Notes: generated by a model from the sequence alone, not told the origin. 64,000 nucleotides of DNA from Massilia sp. IC2-477 (GCF_020707265.1 NZ_JAJFEQ010000010.1:62001-126000); one strand, 5' to 3'; shown: positions 17,809 to 26,633, numbered from the stretch's first letter. Numbers and translations: made by a program.

Positions 17809-19452
17809 TCAGCGGAAGCGCAGCGTCGCGCTCAAGTCGCCCGGCGGACGCGCGCCGCGCGCGGCGAAGGCGGCGTTGCGCGCCGCCAGGCCTTCCAGCA
17901 GCGGCAGGCCGTGCAGGCGCGTGATGAAGCGCAGGATCGAGGTGGTGTCGTAGAAGTTGTGGTCGACCGCGCCGCGCCTGGCGTGCGGCGACACCACGAT
18001 GGCCGGCACGCGCGAGCCCGGTCCCCAGCGGTCGCCCTCGGGCGGCGCCACATGGTCCCACCAGCCGCCGTTTTCGTCGAAGGTGATGACCACCACCATG
18101 TCTTTCCACTGCGGCGATTTCTTCAGATGCTCGATCACGTTGGCCACGTGGGCGTCGCCCGACTCGATGTCCGAGTAGCCGGCGTGCAGGTTGAGGTTGC
18201 CCTGCGGCTTGTAGAAGGCGACCGCCGGCAGCTTGCCGGCCACCGCGTCGGCGATGAAGCGGTTAGAGATCGGGCTGTCGCCCAGGCCGCCGTCACGCAG
18301 GTGCTCGGCGCGCGCCTTCGTGCCCGGGGCGAACTGCCTGAAGTAGTTGAAGGGCTGGTGGTGATACTGGAAGTTGGGACGCTGCCCCTGGCCGCGGCCG
18401 TCGAGTGCGGCCTGCCAACCGCCGCCGTACCAGGCCCAGCCCACACCGGCTTCGCTCAGCAGGTCGCCGATCGTCTTGTAGCTCTGCGGCGGCAGGGTCG
18501 AGGGATCCTGCGGATCGGCCAGCATCGGGTCGCCGCCCGGCGCCGGTTTGACCCAGGTTGGCTGGTAGGGAGGCGCCATGGTGTTGACCGCGTAGCCGTC
18601 CGGGGTGATGGCGCCGTGATGCACGAACTTCGGCTTGCCCTCGAGTGCCGACCTGGGCGAATCGGGCGCCAGCGCCAGGCGCGAGCCGGTCGGGCCGTCG
18701 GCGGTAACGGCGATCTTCGACTTCGCCGGGGTCGAGGCGGCGTGGAAGTATTCCGGCGTGCGGCCACTGATCAGGAACTGGTGGTTCAGGTAGGAGCCGC
18801 CGAAGGCCGCCATGAAGAAGTTGTCACACAGCGTGAACTCACGCGCGATCTGCCACAGGCCGAGGTTCTTGCTGGTCTCGCCGTACTGCCCCATCACCAG
18901 TGCGCCGGAATCGCCCCAGGCCACGAAGCCGTCGTTGCGCCCGCCGTTGATCTGCATCTGGTTGTGATAGAACTGGTGGGTCAGGTCGCGCGTAATGATC
19001 CCTTCCGGCAGCGGCTTGCCCTCGAGATCGACCAGTTTCCAGGGCGCGTTCGGCAGGCCCTGGATGTCGTCTTCCTTGACGAGATAGTCCTTGCCGCCGA
19101 GGTTCTGGCGGCCCGGCACCATGCCGCCCCAGATCTTCGGCAGGGTCGGCAGGACCGAGCCGTCGCGGTCCTTTTGCCGCCAGGCTTCCGGCGCCAGGCC
19201 GGACAGGGGCGAAGCCAGGCCCGGGAAGTCGGCGAACAGATTGTTGAAGCTGCGGTTCTCGAGGTAAATCACGACCACGTTCTTGACGCGCTCGCGCAGC
19301 TTGGCGTCGAGCGAGCTGGCGGCGCGCGGCGCGGCCCGTTTCGCCGGCGCTGCCTCGGCCAGGCCGGGTACGGCCAGCGTCAGGCCGGCGGCCGCCGCCT
19401 GCATCAGGCGCCGGCGTGCCGGATCGTCGGGGTGGGAATCGTGGTCATGCAC
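17809..19452 (-). CDS. Tat-exported phosphoesterase (acid phosphatase / phospholipase C family)
   Basis: A 547-residue phosphoesterase of the PlcC/AcpA superfamily. A twin-arginine-type leader (RRRLMQAAAAGLTLA, residues 13-28) predicts folded export. Metal- and substrate-site motifs are present: VIYLENRSFNNLF near residue 60, then YLNHQFLISG, and FDENGGWWDHVAPP near 460. The family hydrolyses phosphate monoesters or phospholipids in the periplasm or outside the cell; which one cannot be told here. The start is a GTG at 19452 with a GGAG site 6 nt upstream. A strong terminator follows. Confidence 0.87.
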   Translation of the reverse strand: MHDHDSHPDDPARRRLMQAAAAGLTLAVPGLAEAAPAKRAAPRAASSLDAKLRERVKNVVVIYLENRSFNNLFADFPGLASPLSGLAPEAWRQKDRDGSVLPTLPKIWGGMVPGRQNLGGKDYLVKEDDIQGLPNAPWKLVDLEGKPLPEGIITRDLTHQFYHNQMQINGGRNDGFVAWGDSGALVMGQYGETSKNLGLWQIAREFTLCDNFFMAAFGGSYLNHQFLISGRTPEYFHAASTPAKSKIAVTADGPTGSRLALAPDSPRSALEGKPKFVHHGAITPDGYAVNTMAPPYQPTWVKPAPGGDPMLADPQDPSTLPPQSYKTIGDLLSEAGVGWAWYGGGWQAALDGRGQGQRPNFQYHHQPFNYFRQFAPGTKARAEHLRDGGLGDSPISNRFIADAVAGKLPAVAFYKPQGNLNLHAGYSDIESGDAHVANVIEHLKKSPQWKDMVVVITFDENGGWWDHVAPPEGDRWGPGSRVPAIVVSPHARRGAVDHNFYDTTSILRFITRLHGLPLLEGLAARNAAFAARGARPPGDLSATLRFR

Positions 19453-19676
19453 TGCCTGCTCCGGGTTGCGGGAAAGCAGGCATTATCCGCGCTTTTATTA
19501 CCAGCTGGAATATTGACGGCGATATGGCCGGCAGCGCAGGGGCGCATGCTTTGTCAAACGCCGGTCATATTCGGCGGGCAGAATGCATGTGTCCTTGGGA
19601 AGGGATACCGGCGGCGCAAGCCGCCCTACCGGGGCCGGCGGTAGGAAAACATACCGGCACCAATTCAGGGCAGCGC
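19453..19676. repeat. Intergenic region with palindromic repeat
   Basis: A non-coding 224-bp gap. GGCGGC-GCAA-GCCGCC (19610-19625) is followed directly by CTACCG/CGGTAG (19626-19644), two adjacent stems that look like a dispersed REP-type unit. No gene is seen. Confidence 0.45.
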
Positions 19677-20144
19677 TTACAGCAGCGGGATCAGGATGTC
19701 GTAGGCGTTGTCGGGGCGGTTGCCATCGTCCATCGCCGGTGTGTAGCGCCGGTCGTAGCGCTCGATGCGCCAGCCCTCTTCATCGGGCACCATGCCCAGC
19801 TGCTCGATGGTGGCATAGCCGGTCAGGTAGGTGGCCTGGGTGCGCGTGACCGGCCCGCGATGGGTCACCATCGCATAGCGGCGCTCGGGGATGTGCAGCC
19901 CGATCATGCCCGGCGGCAGATTATTCAGGTCGGCGACTTCGACGCCGACGCATTCGAGGCGCACGCCATCCTTGTTCTGCAGCCGGACGGCGTAACGCGG
20001 GCCCTTGATGTCGCCCAGTTCGCTTTCGCGCTCCAGCAGGCTGCTCCAGATGTCCGGCAGATCCGCTTCCAGAACCGACAGCGGCCCTGCGAGCGGCAGC
20101 CCGGCGAGCTTCATTTCAGGTAAGTTGACGGTAGAGATGTGCAT
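19677..20144 (-). CDS. GyrI-like / effector-binding-domain protein
   Basis: A 155-residue stand-alone GyrI-like (AraC effector-binding, SOUL/Cass2-type) domain. These proteins bind small cationic or drug-like molecules. The end has the typical E-R-Y-D-R-R-Y and DILIPL pattern. The ATG at 20144 has no ribosome site. A TATAAT (complement of 20174-20179) lies about 30 nt upstream, so a short leader is likely. It stands alone between a phosphoesterase and a divergent exported protein, so no target process can be named. Confidence 0.75.
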   Translation of the reverse strand: MHISTVNLPEMKLAGLPLAGPLSVLEADLPDIWSSLLERESELGDIKGPRYAVRLQNKDGVRLECVGVEVADLNNLPPGMIGLHIPERRYAMVTHRGPVTRTQATYLTGYATIEQLGMVPDEEGWRIERYDRRYTPAMDDGNRPDNAYDILIPLL

Positions 20145-20431
20145 GGTTTTGGCTACGCAAGTGGACGAAGAAAATTATAGCCTTAACTCCTCGACAATAT
20201 TGTCACGGAACCAATCGTGCGCACCTATTTTTCACTATCTGGCAGGACAAATGTGCAACAGCGCACACACTCGTATTGACGACTTCCGAACAGGCAATTT
20301 TCGCGTCTTATACAAACGACCATTCCGCCATCGCGGCAGTCCAATCCCGGTTTTTTGCAGTTCGTCGCAAACGGCAACCCGGCCTGCCCCGTCTCCCTAC
20401 AATGGCCTCATACCACTTACCGGAGACCACC

Positions 20432-21055
20432 ATGCAACGCCTGATCCTCGCCGCTGTCCTGTCCATCGCTTCGATGAGCGCTCATGCTGATGAGCAAGCG
20501 CGTAGCGTGTCGCCGTTCAAGGGCATCGCCGTGCACGGCCCGGTGAGCCTGACGGTGGAAGCCGGCAAATCGTATTCGCTGAAAGTCTACGGTGACCCGC
20601 GCTTCATCGCCCGCGTGACCAGCGAGGTGGTGGACGGCGAACTGCGCCTGGACATGAAGGACAGCACCCGCAACAGCATCGAAACCAGCGACCGCGTGGT
20701 TGTTACCTTGCCGGAACTGCAGACCTTCAAGGGCGAAGGCGCCGGCGTGATGCGCCTGAACAAGATTCGCGGCGACCGCCTCGTCGTCAACTACCGCGGC
20801 GCCGGCCGCCTGGCGATCGATGGCGAAGTGCGCCAGCTGACCCTGCGCGCCCAGGGTGTGGGCGAAGTCGACACCAAGGCCTTGATTGCGCAGGAAGTGG
20901 ACGTCAGCTTCGAAGGCATCGGCTCCGTCAACATCTATGCCAAGGACAAGCTCAACGCCAACGTGCGCGGCATGGGCAACCTCAGCTACTACGGCAACCC
21001 GCGCGTGGTGAACAAGTCGGTGTCGGGCATTGGCAGCGTGGTCGCTGTTAAATAA
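20432..21055 (+). CDS. Exported DUF2807 (head GIN domain) protein
   Basis: A 207-residue protein with a signal peptide (cleavage near residue 20, after AHA) and a DUF2807 auto-transporter-like adhesin head domain. The domain has repeating beta-strand units such as FKGIAVHGPVSLTVEAGK, LPELQTFKGEGAGVMRL and VSFEGIGSVNIYAKD. The family forms a right-handed beta structure; its function is unknown. A GGAG site 6 nt before the ATG at 20432 decides the start. It ends 11 nt before the attC-like palindrome. Confidence 0.82.
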   Translation: MQRLILAAVLSIASMSAHADEQARSVSPFKGIAVHGPVSLTVEAGKSYSLKVYGDPRFIARVTSEVVDGELRLDMKDSTRNSIETSDRVVVTLPELQTFKGEGAGVMRLNKIRGDRLVVNYRGAGRLAIDGEVRQLTLRAQGVGEVDTKALIAQEVDVSFEGIGSVNIYAKDKLNANVRGMGNLSYYGNPRVVNKSVSGIGSVVAVK

Positions 21056-21066
21056 CATTTTTTTAA

Positions 21067-21183
21067 TAGCGCCTAACAAAACCCCCAGGGCAAGGCGCAG
21101 CGCCGCAGTGGCGGACCACGAAGACAGTACGCTAGTACAGCGAGACGCTGCAACGCAGCCATGGGGGGAATTGTTAGGCGCTA
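21067..21183. repeat. 117-bp palindromic attC-like element (or MITE)
   Basis: Perfect 13-bp terminal inverted repeats TAGCGCCTAACAA/TTGTTAGGCGCTA bracket 91 bp that also folds back partly (ACCCCC/GGGGGG, then GGC and GCAGCG blocks). The ends contain GCCTAAC (21071-21077) and GTTAGGC (21173-21179), the R-site pattern (RYYYAAC/GTTRRRY) of integron attC sites. It begins 3 nt after the stop of the minus-strand DUF4326 gene, the usual place for attC in a gene cassette. A non-autonomous transposable repeat is the main alternative. Confidence 0.6.
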
Positions 21184-21186
21184 AGT

Positions 21187-21516
21187 TCAGCGGTTGGCGA
21201 TGTCGAGCAGAACCTCGGCATGGCAGGGACCATCGAGCGGGCACCAGCAGGCCAGGTTCTTCCCGCGCAGGACTTCCTGCGCTTCCTGTGCCAGCCGGCG
21301 TCCCGCCGGATCTTCCTCGACCCAGCGCCGGAAGGCGGCCACCGCTTCCGGAATGCTCGGCATCGCGACGTAGCGGCTACCCACCGGCGTACCCGGCACG
21401 GCATCCGGCACGACCGAGAACGGATTGCCCCAGCGGCCGGGGCGCGCCACCGAGACCGTGTTCGGCGGCAGCTTCCAGCCCTTTTTCCTGCTCAGTCGTA
21501 CCCGTGTCGGCGTCAT
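21187..21516 (-). CDS. DUF4326 protein
   Basis: A 109-residue DUF4326 protein. The family signature is complete: ARPGRWGNPF near residue 28, and LRGKNLACWCPLDGPCHAEVLL at the C-terminus with the CWC and CHA metal-like cysteines and histidine. Members occur in phages, plasmids and cassettes; the function is unknown. A perfect AGGAGG site precedes the ATG at 21516. It is 8 nt downstream of arsH on the same strand but is followed at once by the attC-like palindrome, so it may be a separately acquired gene. Confidence 0.8.
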   Translation of the reverse strand: MTPTRVRLSRKKGWKLPPNTVSVARPGRWGNPFSVVPDAVPGTPVGSRYVAMPSIPEAVAAFRRWVEEDPAGRRLAQEAQEVLRGKNLACWCPLDGPCHAEVLLDIANR

Positions 21517-21524
21517 CGATCCTC

Positions 21525-22241
21525 CTATAGGCGTTCGATCTGGGCGTTCACCTTGCGCAGCGCCCGTTCACTACGCTCACTATACCGGTCGGTCAGGTAA
21601 TCGACGCGCCCGCGCATGAGCAGGGTGATCTTGAACAGCTCCTCCATCACGTCCACCACCCGGTCGTAGTAGGCCGAGGGACGCATTCGCCCTTCCTCGT
21701 CGAACTCCTTGTAGGCCATCGGCACCGAGGACTGGTTCGGGATCGTGAACATGCGCATCCAGCGTCCCAGCAGGCGCATGGTGTTGACCACGTTGAAGGA
21801 TTGCGAGCCGCCGCAGACCTGCATCAATGCCAGGGTGCGGCCCTGGCTGGGACGCAGCGCCCCCTGTTCCAGCGGGATCCAGTCGATCTGGTTCTTCATC
21901 ACCCCGGTGATCGCGCCATGGCGCTCGGGGCTGCACCAGACCTGGCCTTCCGACCACAGCGACAGCTCGCGCAGCTCGACCACCTTGGGGTGGGTTTCAG
22001 GCACGCTGCCGACCATCGGCAACTCCATCGGGTCGAAGATCTTCACCTCGGCGCCGAAGTGCTCCAGGATGCGCGCCGCCTCGTAAGTAAGGAAGCGGCT
22101 GAACGAGCGCTCGCGCAGCGAGCCGTAGAGCAGCAGGATGCGCGGCGGATGACTCAGCTCGCCCACCGGCGCCAGCTTGTCCATGCTGGGCAGGTCGAGC
22201 TGCGCCGGATTGATGTTCGGGAGATTCGGGATCTTGTCCAT
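21525..22241 (-). CDS. arsH: Organoarsenical oxidase / NADPH-FMN reductase ArsH
   Basis: A 238-residue ArsH flavoprotein. ArsH oxidises trivalent methyl- and aromatic arsenicals to the less toxic pentavalent forms using NADPH and FMN. The flavodoxin-like phosphate loop GSLRERSFS (40-48) and the later [13 protein letters not shown] and [14 protein letters not shown] segments are typical. It is the distal ars gene, 22 nt after arsB. Confidence 0.93.
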   Translation of the reverse strand: MDKIPNLPNINPAQLDLPSMDKLAPVGELSHPPRILLLYGSLRERSFSRFLTYEAARILEHFGAEVKIFDPMELPMVGSVPETHPKVVELRELSLWSEGQVWCSPERHGAITGVMKNQIDWIPLEQGALRPSQGRTLALMQVCGGSQSFNVVNTMRLLGRWMRMFTIPNQSSVPMAYKEFDEEGRMRPSAYYDRVVDVMEELFKITLLMRGRVDYLTDRYSERSERALRKVNAQIERL

Positions 22242-22263
22242 GTTCAGCCTTGACGGTTCGGCG

Positions 22264-23544
22264 TCAGCCCAGGCGCAGGGCCAGCGCGGCCAGGGTGACG
22301 AAGAGGATCGGCAGGGTCAGGCTCAAGCCGACCCGGAAATAATACCCCCATGAGATACGGATGCCCTTCGCCGCCAGCACGTGCAGCCACAATAGCGTCG
22401 CCAGGCTGCCGATCGGCGTGATCTTCGGCCCCAGGTCGGCGCCGATCACGTTGGCATACACCATGGCTTCGCGCACCACGCCGGTGGTCGCGCTGGCATC
22501 GATCGCCAGCGCGCCCACCAGCACGGTCGGCATGTTGTTCATGATCGAGGACAGGATCGCCGTGATGAAGCCGGTGCCGAGCGCCGCGCCCCACACGCCG
22601 TGGGCGGCGCAGCGCTCCAGCAGCGCCGTCAGGTAATCGGTCAGGCCGGCGTTGCGCAGCCCGTAGACCACCAGGTACATCCCCAGCGAGAACACCACCA
22701 CCTGCCAGGGCGCGCCGCGCACCACCTCGCGCGTCGATATGCGGTGCCCGCGCGCGGCCACTGCGAGCAGCAGCAAGGCGCCGGCCGCGGCCACGGCGCT
22801 GATCGGCACGCCCACCTCGTCCAGCCAGAAGAAGCCCACCAGCAGCAGCGCCAGCACCCACCAGCCGGTGACGAAGGTCCCACGGTCGTGGATCGCCTGC
22901 TCCGGGCGCTTGAGCTGGGCCAGGTCGTAGTCCGCAGGGATGTCCTTGCGAAAGAACCAGACCAGCGCACCCAATGTGGCGGCGACCGACACCAGGTTCA
23001 CGGGGACCATCACGGCGGCGTAGCGCGCGAAGCCGATGTTGAAGTAATCGCTCGATACGATATTCACCAGGTTCGACACGACCAGCGGCAGGCTCGCGGT
23101 ATCAGCAATGAAACCGGCCGCCATCACGAAGGCCAGCGTCGCCTTTGGCGAAAAGCGCAGCGCGGCCAGCATGGCGATCACGATCGGCGTCAGGATCAGG
23201 GCCGCGCCGTCATTCGCGAACAGGGCCGCCACCGCGGCGCCCAGCAGTACCAGCAGCACGAACAGGCGCCGTCCCTTGCCTCGGCCCCAGCGCGCCACGT
23301 GCAGCGCGGCCCACTCGAAGAAGCCGGCCCGGTCCAGCAGCAGGCTGATGATGATGACGGCGACGAAAGCGCCGGTGGCGTTCCACACGATGTCCCAGAC
23401 GACGGGGATGTCGCTCACCTTGACCACGCCGGCCAGCAGGGCCGCGACGGCGCCGGCGGCGGCGCTCCAGCCGATGCCGAGGCCGCGCGGCTGCCAGATG
23501 ACAAGGATGAGGGTGGCCAGGAAGATCAGGAAGGCGGGCAGCAA
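22264..23544 (-). CDS. arsB: Arsenite efflux permease ArsB
   Basis: A 426-residue membrane protein of the ArsB/NhaD ion-transporter superfamily with about 11-12 hydrophobic helices. It exports arsenite (and antimonite) across the inner membrane. [31 protein letters not shown] and [15 protein letters not shown] are characteristic. The start is a TTG at 23544, with GAGGG 6 nt upstream and the expected N-terminus. It lies 9 nt after arsC and no arsA is present, so it should work as an uncoupled, proton-driven exporter. Confidence 0.93.
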   Translation of the reverse strand: MLPAFLIFLATLILVIWQPRGLGIGWSAAAGAVAALLAGVVKVSDIPVVWDIVWNATGAFVAVIIISLLLDRAGFFEWAALHVARWGRGKGRRLFVLLVLLGAAVAALFANDGAALILTPIVIAMLAALRFSPKATLAFVMAAGFIADTASLPLVVSNLVNIVSSDYFNIGFARYAAVMVPVNLVSVAATLGALVWFFRKDIPADYDLAQLKRPEQAIHDRGTFVTGWWVLALLLVGFFWLDEVGVPISAVAAAGALLLLAVAARGHRISTREVVRGAPWQVVVFSLGMYLVVYGLRNAGLTDYLTALLERCAAHGVWGAALGTGFITAILSSIMNNMPTVLVGALAIDASATTGVVREAMVYANVIGADLGPKITPIGSLATLLWLHVLAAKGIRISWGYYFRVGLSLTLPILFVTLAALALRLG

Positions 23545-23553
23545 AGTCTTCCC

Positions 23554-24036
23554 TCAGGCTGGCAGCAGGGCGCCGATGCGGTCGAGCTCCGCCTTGAAGC
23601 GCGCGCGGTCGGCCACCAGTTCATCCAGCGGCAGCGCCAGGAAGGCTTCGATGCGCCCGCGCAGGATGGCGTAGGCCTGCTCGAAGGCAACATCGATCTC
23701 TTCCTCCGTGCCGACCACGTGGCTGGGATCCTCCACGCCCCAGTGGGTGCGCAGCACCGGGCCGAGGTAGGCCGGGCAGGTCTCGCCGGCGGCGCTGGCG
23801 CAGACGGTGACGACGAGGTCGGGCGTGACGGGCAGCGCATCCCAGGACTTGCTGTAGTAGCCTTGGGTAGAAATGCCCATCTCCGCCAGCAGCTGCAGGG
23901 CGCGCGCGTTCAGCCGGCCGGCTGGCTGGCTGCCCGCGCTCAGGGCGCGCCAGCCGGGCGGCGCCAGGTGGTTGAAGACGGCTTCGCTGATCAGGGAGCG
24001 GCAGGAGTTGCCGGTGCAAAGGAAGAGGATGTTCAT
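23554..24036 (-). CDS. arsC: Thioredoxin-type arsenate reductase ArsC
   Basis: A 160-residue arsenate reductase of the low-molecular-weight phosphatase fold. It reduces arsenate to arsenite for ArsB. The P-loop CTGNSCRS has nucleophile Cys7 and Arg13. The relay cysteines Cys79 and Cys87 (TVCAS and ETCPAY) indicate the thioredoxin-linked class rather than the glutaredoxin-linked class. It sits between arsR and arsB with gaps of 9-13 nt, in one operon. Confidence 0.93.
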   Translation of the reverse strand: MNILFLCTGNSCRSLISEAVFNHLAPPGWRALSAGSQPAGRLNARALQLLAEMGISTQGYYSKSWDALPVTPDLVVTVCASAAGETCPAYLGPVLRTHWGVEDPSHVVGTEEEIDVAFEQAYAILRGRIEAFLALPLDELVADRARFKAELDRIGALLPA

Positions 24037-24049
24037 GGGATCGGTGGAG

Positions 24050-24379
24050 TCAGGAAGTGGCGCCGCAGGCAGGCGTGCAGGACGGCGTACAGGGAGTGCC
24101 GCCGCAGCAGTTCTCGGTCAGGAAGGACAGCAGCCCGTTCATGGTCTCGAACTGCGCCGCATAGATGATGAAGCGCCCCTGCTGCTGCGGGACGATCAGG
24201 CCGGCGTGGCTCAGCTCCTTCAGGTGGAAGGACAGCGAGGAGGCGGGCATGCCGAGCGCCTCGGCGATGCGGCTAGCCGCCATGCCGGCGGGGCCAGCCT
24301 GCACCAGCAGGCGGAAGACGGCCAGGCGCGACTCCTGGGCCAGCGCGGCCAGCGCCGCGATGGCGGCCTTGGTATCCAT
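24050..24379 (-). CDS. arsR: Arsenic-responsive repressor ArsR
   Basis: A 109-residue ArsR/SmtB winged-helix repressor (helix-turn-helix about 38-62, with ASSLSFHLKELSHAG). The classic ELCVCDL metal site of plasmid ArsR is absent. Instead a C-terminal cysteine cluster (Cys91, 92, 97, 101, 105) is seen, like the Acidithiobacillus-type sensors that bind As(III) there. ATGs at 24403 and 24397 are also in frame. The start at 24379 is preferred because the predicted transcript starts near 24406. Confidence 0.88.
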   Translation of the reverse strand: MDTKAAIAALAALAQESRLAVFRLLVQAGPAGMAASRIAEALGMPASSLSFHLKELSHAGLIVPQQQGRFIIYAAQFETMNGLLSFLTENCCGGTPCTPSCTPACGATS

Positions 24380-24404
24380 GGGAGTATCTTTCGTCATTTC
24401 CATA

Positions 24405-24476
24405 GTTATCGAAGTATAGCGGATGCTTCGAATATTATCGAAATAATTTGACAGGATGATGACACCCGGCATGAAT
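24405..24476. promoter_or_regulatory. ars divergent promoter and ArsR operator
   Basis: The dyad TTCGA-N6-TCGAA (24427-24442), with a further CGAAG half-site at 24410, is the likely ArsR operator. It overlaps an arsR promoter on the minus strand (TTCGAT, 18 bp, TATACT at 24413-24418). It abuts a + strand promoter for the MFS gene (TTGACA 24448-24453, 17 bp, ATGAAT 24471-24476). Both directions could thus respond to arsenic. Confidence 0.6.
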
Positions 24477-24528
24477 AGCCCGGCTGCGGTAGAGTCATGG
24501 GTTGCGCCGCCGCGCCGGGAGATCAGTT

Positions 24529-25719
24529 TTGTCAGCAGCACGCAGGACCATCGGCATCCTCGCCATCACGCAGATTGCGTCATGGGGAGCCCTCTACTAT
24601 GCGTTCGCGGTGCTGGCGCCGGATATCCGGCGCGACCTGGGCATCAGCGCCGAAACCGCGTTCGCGGCCTATTCCTGGAGCCTGCTGGTGTCGGGCGTGG
24701 CAGCGACGCCGATCGGCGCCCTGGTCGACCGCCACGGCGGCCGGTACGTGATGGCGATCGGTTCGCTAGCCAGCGCCATCGGCCTGGCATGGCTGTCGCG
24801 CTGCACGGGGACCGTCTCCTATTTCGGCGCCTGGACCGTGATCGGGCTCGCGATGTCGCTCACCCTGTACGATGCCGCCTTTGCCACCATCAACCGCAAG
24901 GTCGTCGTGGGCGCCCCACGCGCCATCTCGACGCTGACCCTGTTTGCCGGCTTTGCCAGCAGCATCTTCTGGCCGCTGACGATGGCGCTCGGCTCGCGCC
25001 TCGGCTGGCGCGACACCTACCTCGCCTACGCCGCGCTGCAGCTGGCCGTCTGCCTGCCGCTGCACCTGGGCCTGGGACGCGACGCGCCCCATCCGCCCGC
25101 GGCGCCGAACGCACCGCGCGACAGCCACACGCTGGGCGAAGCGGTGCGCCATCCGGCCTTCTGGAAGCTGGCCGTGGCCTTCGCCGCCAACGTGTTCATC
25201 TTCACCGCGCTGGCATTGCACCTGATCCCGCTGCTGCGCACGCTCGGCCACCCGGCCACGGTCGCCGTCACGCTGGCGGCGCTGATCGGTCCGATGCAGG
25301 TCGTCGGCCGCATCGGCGAGCGGGTCCTGGCCAAGGGCGCCACGCCGCAGGCCGTCGGCCGCGTCGTATTCGCCACCCTGCCGCTCGGCATCCTGGTGCT
25401 GGCGCTGCTCGGCACGCAGGCCTGGGCGGTGGCGCTGTTCTGCGCGCTGTACGGCATGAGCAACGGGGTGTTGACGATCGTCCGCGGCACCCTGCCGCGC
25501 GCGATGTTCGGGGCACGCCACTACGGCGCGATCAGCGGCGCGATGTCGGTGCCGGCGCTGCTGGCGCGCGCGGCCGGCCCGCTAGTGGGCGCCGCCGTGC
25601 TGGCCGGGGCGTCAGGACCGTTGATGCTGCCGCTGGCCATGTTCGGCGTTGGCGTGGCATCGCTGCTGCTCTACCTGTCCGCGGTTGGCGCCCCGGCCCT
25701 TGCGCGGCGCGCCGCCTGA
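24529..25719 (+). CDS. MFS exporter divergent from arsR
   Basis: A 396-residue major facilitator with 12 predicted helices. The inter-helix 2-3 motif appears as GALVDRHGGRYVM (about 60-72). It is probably an exporter of an arsenic compound or related toxin, judged only from its place opposite arsR with a shared operator; family ArsK/ArsJ-like roles are possible but not proven. The TTG at 24529 is chosen because GGGAG lies 7 nt upstream. A TTG at 24502 has no such site. It converges on the acetyltransferase with a 3-nt gap. Confidence 0.78.
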   Translation: MSAARRTIGILAITQIASWGALYYAFAVLAPDIRRDLGISAETAFAAYSWSLLVSGVAATPIGALVDRHGGRYVMAIGSLASAIGLAWLSRCTGTVSYFGAWTVIGLAMSLTLYDAAFATINRKVVVGAPRAISTLTLFAGFASSIFWPLTMALGSRLGWRDTYLAYAALQLAVCLPLHLGLGRDAPHPPAAPNAPRDSHTLGEAVRHPAFWKLAVAFAANVFIFTALALHLIPLLRTLGHPATVAVTLAALIGPMQVVGRIGERVLAKGATPQAVGRVVFATLPLGILVLALLGTQAWAVALFCALYGMSNGVLTIVRGTLPRAMFGARHYGAISGAMSVPALLARAAGPLVGAAVLAGASGPLMLPLAMFGVGVASLLLYLSAVGAPALARRAA

Positions 25720-25722
25720 CGT

Positions 25723-26226
25723 TCAATCCTGCAGACGCAGCTCCCAGTACCCCACGTCGACCCAGCGCCCGAACTTGCGTCCCACTTCGCTGAAGTGGGC
25801 CACCTTGCGAAAGCCCAGCTTCTCGTGCAACGCCACGCTGCGCTCGTTGGGTTGGGCGATCCCGCCGATCACCATGTGCACCTCGCGTGCGCGCAGTTCA
25901 TCCAGCAAGGCCTGGTACAGCGCCGTCCCGAGGCCACGGCTCGCTTCCTGCCGGTCGAGGTAGACCGAGCTTTCCACCGACGTGCGGTAGGCCGGACGGG
26001 CGCGCCATTTGGTGGCATAGGCATAGCCGAGCAGGCGCCCCTCGCGGCAGGCTACCAGCCAGGGCAGGCTTGATGCTGCCACGTCGACGATGCGCTGTGC
26101 CATGTCGGCGGCGGACACCGGCTCTTCCTCGAAGCTGATGGTGGTGGTGGCGATATACGGGTTATAGACTGCGCAGATCGCTGCGGCGTCTTCTACTGTA
26201 GCGGGGCGGATCGTGATGGCGGACAT
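25723..26226 (-). CDS. arsN1: GNAT acetyltransferase, ArsN1/phosphinothricin type
   Basis: A 167-residue GNAT enzyme. The N-terminus ITIRPATVEDAAAICAVYN and the acetyl-CoA loop SRGLGTA (96-102) match the phosphinothricin/arsinothricin acetyltransferase family. These enzymes acetylate the amino group of glutamine-synthetase inhibitors. Beside an ars operon the ArsN1 function (arsinothricin resistance) is the best guess, but methionine sulfoximine or phosphinothricin cannot be excluded. Its first 34 nt overlap the OsmC gene upstream. A TATAAT ends 7 nt before the ATG. Confidence 0.78.
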   Translation of the reverse strand: MSAITIRPATVEDAAAICAVYNPYIATTTISFEEEPVSAADMAQRIVDVAASSLPWLVACREGRLLGYAYATKWRARPAYRTSVESSVYLDRQEASRGLGTALYQALLDELRAREVHMVIGGIAQPNERSVALHEKLGFRKVAHFSEVGRKFGRWVDVGYWELRLQD

Positions 26227-26633
26227 GGGGCCATTATAGGTTCGAACACGACCGCGCAGCCCGCGCGCAAGGTGTTGTGCACCTCGGCCACCGCATCCGT
26301 TTCCGCCAGCAGCCGCGCGATGTCGTCTTGCGGGGCGGACGAACGCACCGATGCGCGATAGCGGATATCGGTGGCGGCCAGGCCGACGCCCGGGAAGTCC
26401 GCACTGGCCTCGACCTGCACGGCCTCGAGCGGGATGCCGAGCCGCCGCGCTTCGCGGTACAGGTCGTTGCAATAGCAGGTGGCCAGCGCCAGCATCAGGA
26501 ATTCGCCGCCGTTGACGCCCGATCCGGGCCCGGACGCCTTGGGCGGTACGCCGAGCGACTGGCGCGATCCGTCGGTATCCACGGCAACCTGGTGCGCCAT
26601 GGCAGAGTTGTCGACAAAGGCAGTAATGCGCAT
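26193..26633 (-). CDS. OsmC-family protein (second)
   Basis: A 146-residue OsmC/Ohr superfamily protein. The catalytic-type cysteines are Cys53 (with a neighbouring Cys55, in LATCYCNDL) and Cys126 (LRAGCAVV). It resembles the short OsmC branch with a GGEFLMLALATCYCNDLYREA helix. It probably reduces organic hydroperoxides or a sulfur species. An AGGAGA site precedes the ATG. Its 3' end overlaps the acetyltransferase by 34 nt, so the two are co-translated. Confidence 0.82.
   Translation of the reverse strand: MRITAFVDNSAMAHQVAVDTDGSRQSLGVPPKASGPGSGVNGGEFLMLALATCYCNDLYREARRLGIPLEAVQVEASADFPGVGLAATDIRYRASVRSSAPQDDIARLLAETDAVAEVHNTLRAGCAVVFEPIMAPCPPSRSAPLQ

Noticed and set aside
19677..20144. Integron Cass2 cassette protein, given the nearby attC-like element
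   Set aside because: The GyrI-like fold is widespread in chromosomes, and this gene is separated from the element by another gene on the opposite strand, with no attC at its own end.
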